NCBI RefSeq assembly: GCF_020921035.1
Contig: NC_063153.1
Span: 16,864,001 to 16,928,000, forward strand
Direction: 5' to 3'
DNA from: Rhodamnia argentea
Lineage: Eukaryota > Streptophyta > Magnoliopsida > Myrtales > Myrtaceae
Length of the DNA: 64,000 nucleotides
Position numbers and translations under genes: made by a program. This document shows, in pieces, positions 11,370 to 22,564 of the stretch. The notes below the pieces were generated by a model. It saw nothing but the letters and a program-made list of their open reading frames with translations, searched no databases and was not told where the DNA came from. Position 1 is the first letter of the stretch. Every line of letters starts with the position of its first letter.

Positions 11370-11906
11370 GGCACTAATCCATGAGTTGAGGATCAGCAAG
11401 TTTCGTATGGTCCTCATCAGTCTAATTTAGCAGATGGGGTCTATTTTGCTTAGATCAGGTTAAGATACTCTTCTACTGAGTCGAATGCAATTTTGATGAA
11501 GCAAAATTGCCGATGAAAATGCTGTGATGGAGCCACATTAGTTTTCCTGTAACATACAGGATATGATCCATGAAGAATTACAAAGAGATTCATAACAATA
11601 ATGCCTGTGAGTTTGATTTTTCAATGACCGATACTGCAGCAGTCGATGGGGTTACTTGATCACTCAGCAATTTAAATCTCTTTTCATAACTTCATGCTGG
11701 TTCGCCTGCAGTCTCTTTTGCCGACGATCGTCAAACTCTCTCTCTTTGATCCATGCAAGGGAGTGTTAAACTTCAGGACGATTTAGCTTATTTAAGCTGG
11801 ATCAATTTCAAGATACTCTGGGAAAGTTTAGTCTAGCGTAGTAGCACTTACAGACCATGCAAATACAATAACTGATTACAGACACCAGTGGTCTGGATAA
11901 GCAATA
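11370..11906 (-). other. 3' flank of LecRLK-A, shared with the LecRLK-B flanks
   Basis: Homologous to about 18,810-19,342, 30,925-31,459 and 44,680-45,214. They share 'ttgaggatcagcaagtttc', 'gcagat(g)...atctgttttgctt' and 'gatgaagcaaaattg'. This shows that the A and B lectin kinases descend from one gene together with their 3' flanks. Confidence 0.6.
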
Positions 11907-12970
11907 TCATATTGAACTGATAAAAGAGCTTGGATCTGGAGGGACTGGGACTTCAACAGTTCCTCCCAACATCTGAGTGACTTTCTTCATGGTCGGCCTC
12001 AAAGCCTGGTCTTCCTGGATGCACCACAATGCTGTCATCACAAATCTTATCAACCTCTTTATGTCACTTGATGCCTCCTTGTCGCTCTCCACCAGCACAG
12101 GTACATTCCCGTCGGGGCAGCAGTCGTAAACCCAGCCGACCAGTATAATTTGAGCTTCACTTTTCGCTTCTGGCTTATAGTTCTTTCTGCAGCAGACGAG
12201 CTCTACCAACAATTTGCCAAAGCTGTAAACATCTACTTTGCTAGAAATAGGGATATTTGAACCATTCTGGTGCTAAATAACCTCTGGTTCCTCTGATTCC
12301 AGTGGTTGTTCTTGTTTGGTTTGCCATCAAGAGCTTAGCTAAGCCGAAGTCCGATATTTTTGCAGCGAGAGAGCCATCGAGAAGAATGTTTTGCGGCTTG
12401 ATGTCGCAGTGGATAATATGCCTGGTGCAATCATCATGCAAGTAAGAGAGCCCCCGCGCAACACCACTGGCAATTTCTATCCTTTTGTACCAGCTGGGCC
12501 TTAAAGCGCCAAAATGAAAATCCGCCAAAGTGCCGTTGCTCATGAATTCATACACTAGTAATCGGTGTTGACCCTCATTGCAGAATCCTAGCAACTGTAA
12601 TAAGTTCTTGTGGTTAGTTTGGCCAATTGCACTCACTTCTGTTTCGAACTCCTTTTCGCTTTCTCCGGTCCTTGTCGCCAACAGTTTTACTGCCACAAAG
12701 TTTGTATCTTCCGATCCGAGAACGCCTTTGTACACTGCTCCATAGGAACCCCTACCCAGTTCTTCTTTGAATCCGTCTGTCGCTTCTTGAAGCTCCTGAT
12801 AAGTGAAAGTCTGCTTGCCTGCGGCTTGATTGATCTGGACTGGTTGCGACAAGTTCGAATCCCTAGCTCGGAGGCTTCTAGGATTTAAATAGGTGATGAT
12901 GAGTAAAATCAAGTTCACAAAGATGGAGCTACTCAACAGCACTAATCCGATGATCATCAGAGTCGAATTC

Positions 12971-13007
12971 CTCTTCTTCTTCTTCTTCTTCTTCTTCTTC
13001 TTCTTCT
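12971..13007. repeat. CTT trinucleotide expansion in LecRLK-A
   Basis: Uninterrupted run of ctt units, read as a lysine run on the minus strand just before the transmembrane helix. The LecRLK-B copies have only the short KKNKN equivalent at this position. Confidence 0.9.
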
Positions 13008-13703
13008 GGCCGTCTCCCATACATTTTGAAGCGGAGTTATCTATCCTGACCTTGATCAGAGCTTTTCCAACAACACTAGGATCCATCCTACCATTTGAAA
13101 GAGGGATCTTCTTTCTCCAGCAATGTCCTCCGTCTTGGAAAATAGCGACTTGCGCAAAAAGAATCAGCCAAGCAAGCCTGTCTGCACCAGTCCTCGCTTT
13201 GTGGCGCGCCATGCTCGTAATCAGACCACACCCATTCTGTATTGGGCATTTCTTGCAAAGCGAATTGGTCAGTTTCAGGCTTACTTCCATCACAACCCTG
13301 TGGTACGAAGTCCTGTCTGCATCCATTCATCTCGTTCATCGGATCTAGCAGAGTATATCCATTGCCCAGCCAGAACTCGAATTTGCTGTCTTTGGTGGAC
13401 GTATTGTCTGAAGACCCCACCGTATTCCAGGATAGCTCTTTGGTAAAATCCGCCAGTCGGGAAGGTGTCTGAGGTGACGCGATTGAGTACTGTTCCATTC
13501 ATTGCCGTGAGGTAGACCTGACCACTTTGATTGAATGTCAATAGGAAGCCGCTGCCTATGGTGTCGCTGACCCAGTAAGCATCTGAGTCAACCTGCTCAT
13601 TAGGATTGGCATAGAACACGAAATTTCCGTCATCTTGTAGGACGTAGTGGAATCTCTCGGCAGAGTAACTCGTTTCGGAGTACCGAGCGAAAACTTTAGT
13701 CCT

Positions 13704-14755
13704 TGCGTTAGGATATTATATTTGATATTGAAGGAAACAAAACTACCATACTTTGTGAAAAGAAAATATATCTCTATTCCTTTTATACTTAATGTGTTTA
13801 ACACTTTTATCTTGATAGAAGCAGGCACGATTTGTGGCAGAAGCAGACTCATATGAGATTCTATGGGATGTATATTTCGATCTTCATATTAATCCTCACT
13901 GTTTATTCAATCTTATTCTTGATTATTTAGCATATTTGAGTTTTCCCACTAACGTCAATTATCTGGTTAGGAGTGTGTTTCTAAGTTAAATTGATCGACC
14001 ATCAATCACAAAGATATTCTCGTGACTTTCCATTCGGGGAATTTTGTTTGATTGGTAATCACCATTAGATAATTTCCTTTATTAGAAGCTTGATTTATGG
14101 AGTTAAGGATTTGATTGTATGGGTAAGCAAATCCTCTCAAATCTCCGATTTCTCTCACCTCAACGACTCGTGATCTTTATTCGACAATCAACCAACGGCT
14201 AGTTTTGGAGTTTGATCCTCGGAATGATTATGTCCGCCGGGAAACTTGAAAGACGAGGAGTACATAAAGAGCACTAAGTTCGAACAGAAGTAAGAGAGAT
14301 CAAGAGATCAATATCCATATCTCAAGAGAGCTTCATCTGTTTCAATTATCTACTAGTGCTTAAAATGAGATCTTATGAGAGGTGTAATGCAGAGTTAAAT
14401 CAGTAGAGTGGGATAGCCATGGTAGAGGCAGAGCTCGCTTCTGTTGGAAGTGTTTGTAGTCAAGCAATCACATCTTTCTACAATCTCTCATTTGATTACT
14501 TAGCGAAATTCAGCTTAGACTGTTAGTGTAGGAGAATGGATGTAGGCTTACCAAAAGCCGAACTACTATAATCTCTTGTGCATTATTTTTTACTTTCTAC
14601 TCACCTCTATTTACTGTCGGGTAGAAACATTGCATGGTTCTGTTAACTACATCCGCTCCTATCAAACTTGAAGTTTTCAATTTCACATTATCTTATCAAG
14701 TTTGATTATATTAACCTATTCATCCCTCGAGGTGTTAGGTCTAGCCAAAACAACA
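13704..14755 (+). mobile_element. solo LTR (Copia-like) inserted in LecRLK-A
   Basis: Compared with intact copies, the kinase reading 'actttagtccc|ttgatctaac' is split here. The insert starts TGCGTTAGGATATTAT and ends CTAGCCAAAACAACA, that is TG...CA, and cct occurs on both sides as a remnant target duplication. The right end (cctattcatccctcgaggtgt...) resembles the ends of plant Copia LTRs. There is no internal domain, primer site or second LTR, so it is a solo LTR. Its last ~230 bp reappear at 26,647-26,878 and 40,397-40,627, where they form the array junctions. Confidence 0.7.
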
Positions 14756-15314
14756 CCTTGATCTAACTATTGAGTAGGTAGTATCGTATCAATCGGTTGG
14801 CTGAACGTCTCCCACAAGTTAATGTAGCTCTGGCTAAATTGGACAATGTTCCCAGTGTCGAGCATGGCCGCATACGCTACACTAGCAACGGTCTGGTTCT
14901 GGTTAGGAGACCACAACTCTCTTCCTTCTGGGTCGCCAAGCACCAATCAGACTGTCGGCAGTCAACTGGATCTTCGAACCCTCCGGCACTAGATTATCGC
15001 CGTTTGCGGACCAGACGATGGCCTTGTCCTCTATCTTCTCAAACCATATAGCCAACAAATGAGCTCCTCTTTCCATTTTTTGGAACCCGAAGGCGAACTC
15101 GCTGGACGGCGACAGCCAGGAAGAGTTCTTGTCATTCGCTGTTAACGAGGAGCCCAAGGTGAGGTTGCTGTTGGTCTGAGCTTTGGCGGAATGTGGTAAG
15201 TGTGCCAAGTAGGAGAAGGATTCGGAGCATCACTGAAGCCAAAGGAGATGAAATTTCTTTCAGGTGCTCCTTGAGTGGATCTACTTCAGCGTTGAGGATG
15301 AAAAAACCAGCGCT

Positions 15315-15321
15315 CTTTATA
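15315..15321 (-). promoter_or_regulatory. candidate TATA box of LecRLK-A
   Basis: TATAAAG on the minus strand, about 85-91 nt upstream of the ATG at 15,230, in the context ttcTATAAAGagc. It is conserved in the two LecRLK-A fragments at 27,429 and 41,178. No experimental support. Confidence 0.4.
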
Positions 15322-15479
15322 GAATTGATGTCTCTCTGGTACGCCCCGTCGTTCAAGGCAGATGACGATCCGTTCTCCGTGCTTTTTACCAGAGGTAGTT
15401 CGAGCCAAATCTGTCGCACTCGGGCTGTCCATGTTAACGTTGCGGACTTAAATCTAAAACAATGACTTGGTATCATTTA

Positions 15480-16929
15480 TGAATCAGCAAGGACGACCTG
15501 TCATGTCCTAAAGTACTTTCTATCAGTCAACATTCTTGTCATTGAGACATTGGGCATCTCGGAATTGGGTTTTCCCTTAACTATCTTCCGAGTGAATGTA
15601 TCATACTTTTGTTGCGCATTCCCGATAATATATAAACTGATTGATCAAGCTTTTGATTTGCTTTTTTTTTTTTTTTGGTCGAAAGCTTTTGTATTTGGCA
15701 CTTGCGAGATTATAGATAGCTGTTTTCGCCATGATCAAAGTTCCACAAAACTTATTAACATTGAAATTTCATGTAAAAGTTAATTTACTGTATTTTTTCA
15801 TCCGCTCGAAACAATTTATAGTTTTCGAACGAAAGTATACCTTTCCCAAATCTAATATCCACGTGTAGATTTGCCAATTATCTTTTGATTTAACAAGCAG
15901 CCCGTCACTTGTCAATAAGATAATGAATCCACCAACTTGACATCTAGCAGTAGATTACCAAGTGTTTCATATTTTTAAGTGAACCCGTCGATTGACCAGT
16001 AAATCATCAACAAAATACAAAATTGGTTTTTTTTAAGAGTTTTACAAGTGGCTCCCTTCAGTTAATTTGTAACCGATCAACGAAAAAATAATTACCCAGT
16101 ATTTTAACATACAAATTTTAGGTTTTATCTTGTTTTCTTGTTTTTGTCAAAAGTAACATTTTGTATCATTTACTGGGAGACAAGAGAGAAAAATTTCAGT
16201 TCAAACGAAAATATATATTGGATAATTTCAAAATAAAACAAACTCCGGATGAAAAGAAAAGTCATCGGAAGAAAGATTATGTATCACACACTTAAAGAGC
16301 GCATCTATGACTTTTTCACAACATAATCGGCGGCTGATCACCGAATTCGTCTTCATGAATGAGCACACACCGAAAACTTTATCTATTATTACGGCTTTAC
16401 CTTTCAACAGTGTGCCCCTAGATTTGGTGTCATCCACTTGCTGAGCCCACAGCCGGCCCTAGTTTTTTTTTTTTTCTCTCTCTCTCTCTCTCCTTCACAC
16501 ACTTTCTTCTTCAACCTCCATGGATGGGAGGGTTTGACCTAGATCTCTCCCCTCTCTTTCTTTTCTTAAGCTGTTTTGTTTTTCTATTTTCTCTTCTTGC
16601 TTTCCTCTCTTTTAGGAATTTTTCTCTTCCTATTTAGTCTAAATCTGGAATCCTTTTTATCTTATTTTTGAGGAGATTTCTATCTCGTTCTAGTTTAGAT
16701 TAGGGTTTTTTGCCTGCATGTTTTCATGGTTTTGCTCTTCTCGAGTTTCATCGGTGAACAAGTCCAATTTCAAAAGGGATCATAGGAGTTTCGTGAAGGT
16801 TTCGTTCTCACGGGTGTCAATTGTATACTCGTTCAACCGATTTTATATTGTTGGAGTCTTGCATATAGTGGCAGATCCCTAAAATTGCTTTAAAATTAAG
16901 GATTTTATCTTGTTCGAATCTTGTATAAA
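15480..16929. other. LecRLK-A upstream spacer, no gene
   Basis: AT-rich spacer repeated in all units (27,590-29,060 and 41,340-42,800). It contains a T-run plus CT microsatellite (about 16,458-16,492) followed by a pyrimidine-rich, leader-like stretch. No coding segment was recognised; the small minus-strand frame at 16,228-16,437 is not kept open in the other units. Confidence 0.5.
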
Positions 16930-17420
16930 GTGGTTTAAAATTTTACGAGTGAGCCCGTCAAGTAATTAGTAACTTGCTAATGAAACTATGATGCGGCCAA
17001 GTGGGGTAAATTTCTAACGAAGTTGATAATTTACTATTTCAATGTTTGGCAACTTACTAAGCTAAAAGCCAGCTTAAGTTGGTAAATTACTACTTTCACG
17101 GTCCTTAACTGTACTCGCATGATCTTGTCTCCAAAGACAGCCTCCTAAGTTACTAATTTCACTGCTAAGTTTTTGTTGTGAGTGGTAAATTATATTCTAC
17201 TTGTTCCTTACTCTGCTAGTAACTTGTTATCGTATGAGTTGATTTATGTCGAGTCATTAAATTAGCAGGTAAGTCATTAATTTTACCGCTAACTTTTATT
17301 TTAAGGGCTAGATTCCTAAGAAAATTGATAACTTACTCTAGCATTTAATGTTGGTAAAATTGCTAACATTGTCCGTAAATTACCACCAGTAGGTTGGACA
17401 ACTATTAAATGATATTGCCA
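16930..17420. repeat. motif-dense segment (TTACTAA/TTAGTAA words)
   Basis: About a dozen short related words in both orientations (ttagtaac, ttactaa, gtaaattac, tgctaac, aagtcattaa) are packed into 500 bp. Dense inverted short motifs of this kind are typical of subterminal regions of DNA transposons. No termini were identified. It is repeated at about 29,050-29,530 and 42,800-43,270. Confidence 0.4.
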
Positions 17421-17541
17421 AAAGTACCCTGCACAGAAATTTGTTGACAAACGGAATATGATAATTCTACGTGATTGGAGTAGGCTTATGTCGTAATTTC
17501 ACTGGCCGGCAGCGCAAACTTATCTAATTTAGAACAGGGCA

Positions 17542-17970
17542 AGTCTGCATGGGCGTGACCCTTAAGCTTGCCGTGCCGCGACCCAGAAACTTTCCAAGAA
17601 GAAACAGACACATTTGGAAGACTATGACCAAAAAAATTCTTCTATGTTTGGTGGAGATTTTATGAGATGAAAACGATGGAGAAGAATGCAAGACCACAGT
17701 TGATTTCATTCCCTATGAAATGAAATCAAATCGATTAAAGTTGTTTTGTGGAAATTGAATGTTTCGGTCATAATGGCAGATGCTCGAACGTACGTGAAAA
17801 TTTCCTATGATGTCCCACATCAAAAGTGCGCTCCATGGATGTGATCTGTGGCGTTGCGGTGATGTAACGCTTAGACTGCGATGAGCCTTTTGCAGCTCGG
17901 AGAGAAATGGTTACATCAATTGAAGAACAAGCATAATTCTGCATATACGCTGCAACAATTTGCATTGAGG
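17542..17970. repeat. R repeat, copy 1 (A-type)
   Basis: Member of an eight-copy repeat family found upstream of each lectin kinase. Landmarks in order are 'agcttgccg', 'ttggaagact(a/t)tga', 'ttatgagatgaaaa', 'gaagaatg', 'atggatgtg(at/gt)', 'ggagag(a)aatggtta', 'cataattctgca' and 'tttgcat'. Function unknown. Confidence 0.6.
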
Positions 17971-18480
17971 AGGGGTTAATAAAAATGAGGATAAGTGCAC
18001 AAGAAGTCTCAAAACTTGTCGCCAAAGTGCAATCGAATATTAAAACTTTGAAAATGTGCAATCAAGTCCTAAAACTTGTTAAAGTGATGCAATTAGATCT
18101 CTTCGCTAGCTCGTTCACTTTGGCTAACGGAAAAAGTTAATCTTTCCATTGATGTTCAAAGAGTGAGAGGCTGATGTTGCCATGTCAGCCATTTTAGAAT
18201 AGAGAAATACTAAAAGATATTACTAATCAAATGTTCTATGGTGCAACTAATTTATGAATAATTGTTTTAAAAATTTTAGAGAAATAAAAATCAGAGTAAA
18301 AGGAAAAATCAAATAAAAAAAATTGCTTGTGTCGATCACAAAAATACATGAATAAAAAATATTTTCATCATCCAAGAAAATGTTTAGACATAAAAATTTT
18401 GTCGATAATGAAAATATATTTCATTGACTAATTACTACAAGCGATATAGGCGATTATTTTTAAGAAAATATTTTTCAAAT
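17971..18480. repeat. AT-rich repeat between R1 and the LecRLK-B 3' flank
   Basis: Starts with phrases like 'aagtctcaaaacttgtcgcc...caagtcctaaaacttgtta', typical of non-autonomous plant repeats, and continues as AT-rich DNA. It is repeated in units 2 and 3 (about 30,090-30,600 and 43,840-44,350). No gene. Confidence 0.4.
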
Positions 18481-19342
18481 CGTTCATTTTTCACGAGACA
18501 AACGCATCCTTAGAGGCATAATCAAAATCATAAGGTGAATGAACTTGAGCCGTGGCCCAAATAATTTAATGGGGGCCGGCCACATGGAGATGGAATTGGG
18601 CCACATGCTCTTGAAATTGACCTTGCATTGGAGATCTTGAGAACTGGAGTGACAAAGGAGGAAGTGTACACATCGACTGTAGCTCACGGAGTGATTTGCA
18701 GACTCTGATTTCTTTGGCCTGCAAGCAGTAAGTTGGTCGCAAAGAAAAGGAAGTGAGAGTCCCTTCTGTATGAATAGAAACGCAGCAGAACTGTTGAAAT
18801 CGGGATTTCCGGGCACTGATCCACGGCTCGAGGATCAGCAAGTTTCATATAGATCTCGTCGTTTAATTCAGCAGATGAGATCTGTTTTGCTTGGGTCAGG
18901 TTAAAACACTGTCCTACCGCCTCGAATGCAACTTTGATGAAGCAAAATTGTCGATGAACACATTAGTTTTTCCCGCGACATACAGGGATATGAATCCACC
19001 CATAATTCTTTAGAGATTCGACAAGATATGGCCCGTGAATTTATATTTTTCAGTGACCGATTCTGCATCATTCGATGTAGTTACTCGATCACTCAACAAT
19101 CTGAATCTCTCTTCAAAGTTGCATGCCGCCGGCAATGCAATCCCTTTTCGCCGACAATCATCAGCCCGTTCTCTCCTGGATACATGGGAGGGAATATTAA
19201 AGCTCGAGCGAGATTTAGCTTATTTAAGCGGGATCCATGCAAAGAACATTATGAAGCAGTTTATTCTGGCGTAATAACACCAACAGACAATACAAAATAC
19301 TTCTCATGATTAGACAGACACCAGTTGTCTTACTTACCAAAA
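18481..19342 (-). other. 3' flank of LecRLK-B1
   Basis: Conserved with the flanks of B2, B3 and LecRLK-A. It probably includes the 3' UTR and polyadenylation region. Short frames here are not conserved as protein. Confidence 0.45.
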
Positions 19343-21730
19343 TCATATTGAACTGAGAAAAGAGGTTGGATCTGGAGGGACAGAGACCTCAACAGCTCCT
19401 TCCAACATCTGAGTGATTTTCTTCATGGTTGGCCTCAAAGCCGGGTCTTCCTGGATGCACCACAACGCGGTCATCACAAATCTTCTCACCCTCCTTATGT
19501 CGCTTGATGCCTCCTCATCGCTCTCCACTAGCTCGAGCATGCTCCCCTCGTGGTAGCAGTCATACACCCAGTCGACCAGCACAATTTGAGCTTCGCTTTC
19601 CGCTTCTGGCTCGTAGTTCTTTCTGCAGCAGATGAGCTCTAGCAACAGAATGCCGAAGCTGTAAACGTCTACTTTTCCAGAAATAGGCATGTTCCTGAAC
19701 CATTCTGGCGCTAAATAACCTCTGGTTCCTCTAACCCCGGTGGTGGTTCGTGTTTGGTTCGCCATCAAGAGTTTAGCCAATCCGAAGTCTGATATTTTTG
19801 CGGTCAGAGAGCCATCAAGAAGAATATTTTGCGGCTTGATGTCGCAGTGGATTATATGCCTGGTGCAATCATCATGCAAGTAAGATAGCCCCCGCGCAAC
19901 ACCACAGGCAATTTCTACTCTTCTGTACCAGCTAGGCCTTGAAGAGCCAAAAAGGAAATCTGCCAAGCTGCCGTTGCTCATGAATTCATACACCAGAAGT
20001 CGGTGCTGACCCTCATTGCAGAATCCAAGCAACTGCACTAAGTTCTTGTGGTTAGTTTGGCTGATCGCACTCACTTCTCTTTCGAACTCCTTTTCCCTTT
20101 CTCCTGTCTTTGTCGCCAACACTTTTACCGCCACAAAATTTGCATCTTGGGATCTGAGAACACCTTTGTACACTGCTCCAAAAGCACCCCTACCCAGTTC
20201 TTCTTTGAATCCATCTGTTGCTTCTTGAAGCTCCTGAAAAGTGAAAGTCTGCGTGACTGCAGCTTGATTGATCTGGACTGCCCATAACAACTTAGAATCC
20301 CTAGATCGGAATCTTCTATAAATTAAACAGGTAATGAGGAGTAAAAGCAAGTTCACAAACACCGAGCTACTCAACAGCACTGATCCGATGATAATCAGGG
20401 TTGAATTCTTGTTTTTCTTCTGGCCGTCTCCTGTGGATTTTGAAGTCGAGTTCTGTATCCTGACCTTGATCAGAGCTTTTCCACCCACACTAGTATCCAT
20501 CACACCATTTGAAAGAGGGATCCTCTTTTTCCAGCAAGTTCCCTCGTCGCTGAAAATAGCAACTGCGCAAAAACAATCAACCAAGCAGGCCTCTCTGCAC
20601 CAGTCCTCAGTTTGTGCCGCGCTACGCTCATAATCAGAAAATGGCCAGTTTGTATGGAGCAGGCGATTGAAAGTGAACTGGTCTGTCTCGGGCCTACTTT
20701 CGTCACAACTCTGTGGTGTGAAGTCCTGTCTGCATCCGTTCATCTCGTTCGTTGAATCTAACGGAGTATATCCAGGTGGGCAGTGGCATCGGGGCCTCTG
20801 ATCGTCTCCAAGACTACAGTAGCTGTTGAAGCCACAAGCTCCAGTACCGATATTTAGAGGGATGCTTGTGCATATGTTTGGAGGGACCGGGGAAGAGACC
20901 ACCGACCAGCCCCTTGGCCATCTGGAACTTGAATTTGCTGTCTTAGGGTGGACATATTGCCTGAAGACCCCATCGTATTCAAGGATCGCCCTTTGGTAAA
21001 ATGCGCTGGTCGGGACTGTGTCTGAGGTGACGAGATTGAGTACTGCTCCATTCGTTGCCGTGAGGTAGACCTGACCACTTTGATTGAATATCAATTGGAA
21101 GCCGCTACCATTGGTATTGATGACCCAGTAAGCATCTGAGACATCCAGCGGGGTAGGAGTGGCATAGAACGCGAGATTTCCGTCTTGTAGTATGAAGTGG
21201 AATCTCCCAGCGGAGTAATTCATTTCGGAGTAGCGAGCGATAACTTTAGTCCCTTGATCTAACTGTTGCGTAGGAAGTATCGTGTCCGTCGGTTGGTTGA
21301 ACGTCTCCCACAAGTTGACATAGTTCTGGCTCACCAGGACAAAGTTCCCTGTGTCGAGCAGGACCGCATACGCTACACCAGCGACGGTTGGGTTAGGAGA
21401 CCACAACTCTCTTCCTCCTGGGTCGTTAAGCACCAGCCGACCGTCGGTGGTCAACTGGATCTTCGAACCTTCTGGTGCTAGAGTATCGCCGTTAGCCGAC
21501 CAGACTATTGTTTTGTCCTCTATCTTCTCGAACCATATAGCCAACAAATGAGCTCCTCTTCCCATTTTCCGGAACCCGAATGCGAACTCGCCTGACGGCG
21601 ACTGCCAGGAAGAGTTCCTGTCATCCGCTGTCAACGAGGAGCCCAAGGTTAAGTTGCCATGGGTCTGAGCTCCGGCGGAAAGGGGAAGCGCAACAAGTAC
21701 TAGAAGGATTCCTAGTACCATTGAAACCAT
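19343..21730 (-). CDS. LecRLK-B1: G-type lectin S-receptor-like Ser/Thr kinase (LECRK3/RLK1-like), intact
   Basis: Single-exon gene of 795 aa, the usual length and structure for this subfamily. Signal peptide 1-21; bulb-type lectin domain about 28-150; EGF-like Cys-rich module about 286-335 (CHCPPGYTPLD); PAN/apple about 342-423 (WCREACLVDCFC); transmembrane helix about 444-470 followed by YRRFRSR; kinase about 507-780. Kinase landmarks: glycine loop GRGAFG (513-518), Lys536 in VAVK, IIHCD (626-630), DFG (648-650) and LAPEW (673-677). The HCD in place of HRD makes it a non-RD kinase, as is common in plant immune receptors. It sits at the plasma membrane with an extracellular lectin domain; the ligand is unknown. 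There is no stop, shift or deletion, which makes it the only intact lectin kinase in the window. The ATG at 21,730 is used because it begins the hydrophobic signal; Met4 is an alternative. The upstream minus-strand region has only a weak TATA-like ACATAAGA. Confidence 0.93.
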   Translation of the reverse strand: MVSMVLGILLVLVALPLSAGAQTHGNLTLGSSLTADDRNSSWQSPSGEFAFGFRKMGRGAHLLAIWFEKIEDKTIVWSANGDTLAPEGSKIQLTTDGRLVLNDPGGRELWSPNPTVAGVAYAVLLDTGNFVLVSQNYVNLWETFNQPTDTILPTQQLDQGTKVIARYSEMNYSAGRFHFILQDGNLAFYATPTPLDVSDAYWVINTNGSGFQLIFNQSGQVYLTATNGAVLNLVTSDTVPTSAFYQRAILEYDGVFRQYVHPKTANSSSRWPRGWSVVSSPVPPNICTSIPLNIGTGACGFNSYCSLGDDQRPRCHCPPGYTPLDSTNEMNGCRQDFTPQSCDESRPETDQFTFNRLLHTNWPFSDYERSAAQTEDWCREACLVDCFCAVAIFSDEGTCWKKRIPLSNGVMDTSVGGKALIKVRIQNSTSKSTGDGQKKNKNSTLIIIGSVLLSSSVFVNLLLLLITCLIYRRFRSRDSKLLWAVQINQAAVTQTFTFQELQEATDGFKEELGRGAFGAVYKGVLRSQDANFVAVKVLATKTGEREKEFEREVSAISQTNHKNLVQLLGFCNEGQHRLLVYEFMSNGSLADFLFGSSRPSWYRRVEIACGVARGLSYLHDDCTRHIIHCDIKPQNILLDGSLTAKISDFGLAKLLMANQTRTTTGVRGTRGYLAPEWFRNMPISGKVDVYSFGILLLELICCRKNYEPEAESEAQIVLVDWVYDCYHEGSMLELVESDEEASSDIRRVRRFVMTALWCIQEDPALRPTMKKITQMLEGAVEVSVPPDPTSFLSSI

Positions 21731-21984
21731 GTTAGATGAAACTTGCGTGCTCCTTGAGGTGAGCTACGGCCTACTTCAGCCTTAAGGATGGAAAACCAGC
21801 CTTCTTATGTAGATTTTCCCACTTTCTATGCTACCCGAGTGTCCGCCGTACGTCCCCGTCGTTCACGGCGGTTGACTATTCTTTCTCCGTTTAATGTCCC
21901 ACAGCCAGTTTGAACTTTGAACCTAAGTTTGTGGATAGGCTTTGCCCATATCAAAACATAGTTGGACATATATCTACAATAATG

Positions 21985-22160
21985 TTTTTACCAAATTTTC
22001 TGAAGTTTTAGAGAAAATTTTAAATAAAGATCCGAAGTGCCCTTATTTTCTCAAATAAGGGTTTAAAGTGGATCTTGTTTAAAATAAGAACCACCGCAAG
22101 CCTTTAATTGAGAAAATATAGACACTTCGAGCCTTTTCCCAAAATTTTATAAAAGCTCCA
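21985..22160. repeat. fragment of the Mutator-like family seen at 3,401
   Basis: Phrases 'gaaaattttaaataaagatccgaagtg', 'tattttctcaaataagg' and 'cttgtttaaaataagaacc' match the arms of the element at 3,401-4,154. Related, shorter versions occur at about 34,045-34,150 and 47,865-48,015. Confidence 0.45.
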
Positions 22161-22163
22161 TCC

Positions 22164-22560
22164 GTAGTAAAAGCAAATGATTAAGCAAAATATAAGGTGA
22201 TATTTGTAGATATGATTTATTAATCAATCTTGTTTTTTGTCTTAATAAACCATTTGAAAGTATATGATCAGTATCCAATTTTTGTGATTTGATCTTTAAG
22301 TTATTGAGGCCTTTTTTTTTTTTTTCTTTTTTGCCCTTTTCACTTGATTTTGTTTCTGTTTTCCTTAAAGTTCTTATTAGTTCTATTATTATATTCATCC
22401 AAATATTAGAAAGTTATTATCTTATTATCTTATAATATTAACATGGATGGTAATTTTCTGATAACAATATCTTTGTAAATTTATTTTTCTTCATTTTCTT
22501 CATTTTTCCCTTTTTCTTTTTTTTTTTCCATAGAAAACAATAGTGAATGAAAATTTTCAA
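22164..22560. repeat. S repeat, unit 1
   Basis: AT-rich block starting 'gtagtaaaagcaaatgatt' and ending near 'tagaaaacaatagtgaatgaaaa'. There is one copy in unit 1 and two in each of units 2 and 3 (34,152; 35,976; 48,022; 49,801). Always followed by an R repeat. Confidence 0.65.
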
Positions 22561-22564
22561 ATTT

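Larger units (their letters stand above)
11907..15230 (-). pseudogene. LecRLK-A: G-type lectin receptor-like kinase, broken
   Basis: Recognisable order on the minus strand: signal peptide (ATG at 15,230, MLRILLLL), B-lectin domain, PAN/apple region, transmembrane helix, and a kinase with VAVK, non-RD IIHCD, DFG and GYLAPEW, ending SSFISSI at 11,907. Lesions seen: a one-base insertion just after the signal peptide (near 15,195); a 1.05-kb solo LTR splitting the lectin region (13,704-14,755); a frameshift and loss of about 145 bp removing most of the EGF-like module (near 13,370); a two-base deletion just after the APE motif (near 12,255) giving an early stop; and further small shifts. The juxtamembrane segment has a CTT expansion coding for a lysine run. 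The family acts at the plasma membrane as lectin-type receptor kinases; this copy cannot make a full product. Confidence 0.9.

Noticed and set aside
12893..13348. Plus-strand frame of 151 codons
   Set aside because: It is the antisense shadow of LecRLK-A, with an F-run from the CTT repeat; no independent support.
15231..15476. 82-codon open leader directly upstream of the LecRLK-A signal peptide (also in both fragments)
   Set aside because: It runs through the probable TATA box and transcription start, so it is more likely 5' flank than an N-terminal extension.
20334..20633. Plus-strand frame of 99 codons within LecRLK-B1 (also seen in B2 and B3)
   Set aside because: Antisense to a well-supported coding gene. 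It is kept only because the copies are near-identical.
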